From the NCBI RefSeq assembly GCF_047607445.1, contig NZ_JBLKRT010000015.1:1-64000 (forward strand): a stretch of 64,000 bases of DNA. The letters run 5' to 3'. Both the position numbers and the translations under genes were made by a program. This stretch comes from Crystallibacter sulfonylureivorans_A (GTDB lineage: Bacteria > Actinomycetota > Actinomycetes > Actinomycetales > Micrococcaceae). The notes beneath the pieces were generated by a model. That model saw only the letters and a program-made list of their open reading frames with translations. It was not told the origin of the DNA and ran no database searches. Positions 61,401 to 64,000 of the stretch are shown here, in pieces (positions within the stretch are counted from its first letter, which is position 1; each line of letters opens with the position of its first letter).

Positions 61401-64000
61401 GAAACGGGCCTTTCCAGTGCGATGGGGGAGATGGCGGGGGTAGGGGCCTCTTCGGCCGGGTTGCCGCCCCACAAAGTGCCCCGAGGAAGCGTGGTCCCCT
61501 TCATCACGAAGGAGTCGGCAGCCACGACGGCACCGTCCTCAACGGTCACGCCGTAGTGGATAAAAGCTGCCACACCCAGCGTGACGTCGTCCCCGACCAC
61601 GTTGTAGTCGGACTTGAACATCCCGTCCTCCTGGGAATGGGACTGGATGGTGGTGCCGTTGTTGAACGTGCAGCGGGAGCCGATCGTCACCAGGGACCGT
61701 TCGATGACCGCGAGGCCGTCGTCGTAGACCCGGGAGCCGATCCGTACGCCCAGCAGACGCCAGATCAGCGGCTTGAACGGCGTTCCGTTGAAGACAGCCA
61801 AGTACCGGCTCTGGGCCTGCAGCTTCCAGTACCGCTCGTGCCACCAGAAGTAGGGGTTGTAGATGGAGCACAACTGGGGCCGGAGCCCCCGGAACCCGGT
61901 CGCGAGATGTTGGAGGCCGATCGGGACCAGCACGCCGAGCACGAGCAGCACCACGAAGGACGCGCTGAGCGCCAGGAAACCGTATTGGTCGGTCAACTCG
62001 AGGCCGGCGAACATCACCAGCAGGGCCACCGAGGCGTTGAACCACCGTGCCAGCATCAGGAGCGCCATGGTGCGCAGGTTGTGACCGTTCTTGGCCGCTA
62101 AGTCGCGGCGGAGATCGGTGCGGCTCCTCTGCTCTTCGGGGAGGGTGTCCCGCAGCACAGAGCGGGGGATCTCGAACGCCGGCGATCCGAGCAGACCCAC
62201 GTCTTGGCGCACCGGCCCGTCGACCGGGATCATGACTTTGGTCGCGAGCAGACAGTTGTCGCCGGTCTTGGCTTCGGCGGGGTACAGGACGGCGTTGCCC
62301 AGGAAGTTGCGGGCACCGATCGCCACCCCACTGAGCTTGAACGACGTCGCCGAGTATTCCGCGTTCATGAATGACACCCCGTCGGCGATCATCGTGCCGG
62401 AGCCGATGGTTGAAAGGAACGGGTTGTCGTGCTTAAACCCGGTACCAAAATTCGAGCCGGTCTGTTGCACCTGCGGCTGGCGGTACCCGATGGCCCGCAC
62501 GTAGTTCACGACGTAGGAGCTGTCGCCGAACAACTGCCCGAGCATGGGACTGTTGGTCATTTTTGACACCGTCCGTGCTGCCGCGTCACGCAGGCCGAAC
62601 AGCGGATAGACCCTGTTGGGCTTCAACACGAGTTGGAGCAGTTGCGGCAGGGTAGTGATGAGGACCAGCGCCACGATCGTTCCACCGATGACGCCCAGGC
62701 CGGCATAGGCGACGGCGTCTGCGTAGAAGATCCAGCCGCCGAACGCCCAGTCGTGCGTTCCTAGCAGCGCCGCCACGTTCGGGTCCGCCAGGATTACCAG
62801 CGTGATCACCAGTCCCCACATCGTCCGACCCAGCCCGATGGTGCCCACGAGTTGGGAGGCCGCGAACCATCCCCGGCGCCACGGCCGGTAGGGCGTCGGC
62901 TCAACGGTGGCGTAGTCCGCAGCCCCCGGCCGGCCCGGCGAACCGTGCCATCGCTCGCCGTCGGGCACGGATTGGCCGGTGTAGAGCGTGGACCGGTGGC
63001 CCAGTTGCGAGTGGTCGCCCATGGCCGTGTCGATGTCCAAGACGCTCCCCTCGCCGATGATCACGTCCTTGCCCAGCGTGACCCCGCCCACTTGGATGAC
63101 GCCCCCGTGGGCACGGTATCCATTGAGCAAGGCGTCCTTGCGGATCACGGTCCCTTCGCCGATCGTCAGCAGGTCGGTGCAGATCGGCAGCCGGTTGGTC
63201 ATGATCATCACGTTGCGGCCGACCTTCGCCCCCATGGCCCTTAGGTAGAAGGTGGTGAGCGGCGACCCGGCCATCAGCGAGAGCGGGGAGGTGCGCATCA
63301 GCGCCTTGACCAGCCAGAACCGGAAGTAGGCCAGGCTCCAGATGCGGATCTCCTTGGGCCGGAACCGCCCGATGAAAATCCACTTGGCAGCCACCGGCAG
63401 GATGCACATCACGACGAACGTGGCAGCGGTATAGGCGATTGAGCGCAGGTAAAGCTCCCAGAAGGGCGTTCCATGGCTTACCCAATCGTGGTTACCTGCC
63501 GCCGCGTCCGGGAACAACCATAGGTATCCGACGACCATGATGAAGCCGGCCAGCACACAATAGCCAAGGTAGACAAGCACCTGCAGGGCGCCGCAGGCGA
63601 CATATTCCCAGGTCCGTGCGTCCATGGGAGGTGGTATCTCCGGCGCGGGGGCCAGGGTCGGCGGGGGCAGCGCCTCCTTGTCCTGCTGCGGGGGCACATG
63701 GAGTGCCATGGCCAGTGCGGAGATATTGGGGTTGCTGTAGATCTCCTTCATGGATATTGGCGGCAGGTCCGGCTGCTTGCGCACGCGGGCGCAGAACCGG
63801 GCCATGACCATCGAGTCGGCACCCAGGTCGTGGAAGAAGTCGGCGTCGGCCGGCACCTGCTCGATCTCCAGCACGCCGGCGAGGACCTCGGACAGCTGTT
63901 CCTGCAGTTGTGCCGCCGCTGACGTTTCTTCCGCCGGTGCCAGGGCTGCCGCCAGCGCCGAGATCGTTGGGTTCTGGTAGATGTCCTTGATCGAGACAGC
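61397..64000 (-). CDS. Pls/PosA-type synthetase membrane part, 5' end cut off
   Basis: At least 867 residues, open to the right edge. From the N-side: the end of one carrier domain (VSIKDIYQNPTISALAAAL), a full second carrier domain with FHDLGADSMVMARF (Ser at 63812-63814), then six or so membrane helices interleaved with three hexapeptide (left-handed beta-helix) blocks near 63200-62950, 62400-62170 and 61760-61440, ending GTLWGGNPAEEAP. This matches the C-terminal two-thirds of epsilon-poly-lysine synthetase (Pls) and relatives, where three soluble domains among six helices join amino acids by isopeptide bonds. An adenylation domain may precede, outside the window. Confidence 0.85.
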   Translation of the reverse strand, partial: AVSIKDIYQNPTISALAAALAPAEETSAAAQLQEQLSEVLAGVLEIEQVPADADFFHDLGADSMVMARFCARVRKQPDLPPISMKEIYSNPNISALAMALHVPPQQDKEALPPPTLAPAPEIPPPMDARTWEYVACGALQVLVYLGYCVLAGFIMVVGYLWLFPDAAAGNHDWVSHGTPFWELYLRSIAYTAATFVVMCILPVAAKWIFIGRFRPKEIRIWSLAYFRFWLVKALMRTSPLSLMAGSPLTTFYLRAMGAKVGRNVMIMTNRLPICTDLLTIGEGTVIRKDALLNGYRAHGGVIQVGGVTLGKDVIIGEGSVLDIDTAMGDHSQLGHRSTLYTGQSVPDGERWHGSPGRPGAADYATVEPTPYRPWRRGWFAASQLVGTIGLGRTMWGLVITLVILADPNVAALLGTHDWAFGGWIFYADAVAYAGLGVIGGTIVALVLITTLPQLLQLVLKPNRVYPLFGLRDAAARTVSKMTNSPMLGQLFGDSSYVVNYVRAIGYRQPQVQQTGSNFGTGFKHDNPFLSTIGSGTMIADGVSFMNAEYSATSFKLSGVAIGARNFLGNAVLYPAEAKTGDNCLLATKVMIPVDGPVRQDVGLLGSPAFEIPRSVLRDTLPEEQRSRTDLRRDLAAKNGHNLRTMALLMLARWFNASVALLVMFAGLELTDQYGFLALSASFVVLLVLGVLVPIGLQHLATGFRGLRPQLCSIYNPYFWWHERYWKLQAQSRYLAVFNGTPFKPLIWRLLGVRIGSRVYDDGLAVIERSLVTIGSRCTFNNGTTIQSHSQEDGMFKSDYNVVGDDVTLGVAAFIHYGVTVEDGAVVAADSFVMKGTTLPRGTLWGGNPAEEAPTPAISPIALERPVS

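Overview
The window is a high-GC actinobacterial chromosome segment, most likely from the Micrococcaceae (Arthrobacter or a close relative). Reasons: the trpE / Trp-associated membrane protein / HGxxPAAW protein / trpC / trpB / trpA / lgt / gltB / gltD / pyk order, EF-G2, an FMN-riboswitch-controlled ribM, a DinB-type TIGR03085 protein, an ANTAR regulator of the PdtaR type, and many start codons sitting 6-8 bases behind a TAGnnT -10 box (leaderless transcripts).

Layout. 1-2.3 kb: a cut-off thiosulfate sulfurtransferase, zapE and a small CsbD-like protein. 2.38-3.33 kb: six tRNA genes (Val, Gly, Val, Cys, Gly on the minus strand; Val-CAC on the plus strand). 3.5-8.3 kb: a PD-(D/E)XK nuclease-like gene, def, fmt, rsmB, rpe (translation start and tRNA/rRNA modification). 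8.3-12.9 kb: FMN riboswitch and the riboflavin operon ribM-ribD-ribE-ribB-ribA-ribH. 13-16.3 kb: hisE, hisG, hisF and hisI. 16.3-22 kb: trpE, two small membrane proteins, trpC, trpB, trpA. 22-31.4 kb: lgt, gltBD, pyk. 31.46-33.1 kb: an IS110-family element inserted in a short palindromic repeat, with a well-supported candidate bridge RNA upstream of its transposase. 33.1-41 kb: ANTAR regulator, tRNA-Leu(CAA), a ClC antiporter and glutamate decarboxylase pair (acid resistance type), EF-G2. 41-47.9 kb: assorted housekeeping and small enzymes (SRPBCC, two NTF2-like, alpha/beta hydrolase, LigD-type polymerase, YciO-like, PiT phosphate transporter, DHFR-like, thioesterase). 47.9-55.5 kb: polA, an Eis-like acetyltransferase, rpsA, an M28 peptidase lipoprotein.

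55.5-64 kb (accessory, running off the right edge): a minus-strand operon for a non-ribosomal product. In transcription order it holds a Pls/PosA-type membrane synthetase part (tandem carrier domains, then membrane helices and three left-handed beta-helix acyltransferase-like domains), an A-PCP NRPS protein, a SyrP-like Fe(II)/2-oxoglutarate oxygenase, an SbnB-like dehydrogenase (diaminopropionate supply) and a LuxE-like acyl-protein synthetase. The genes overlap or nearly touch, so they are probably one transcript. The combination suggests an isopeptide or oligomer product built from a basic diamino acid; it is the best candidate for an undescribed system here. The second notable system is the IS110 element, whose predicted bridge RNA shows two guide loops matching the element's own ends and the genomic repeat it sits in.
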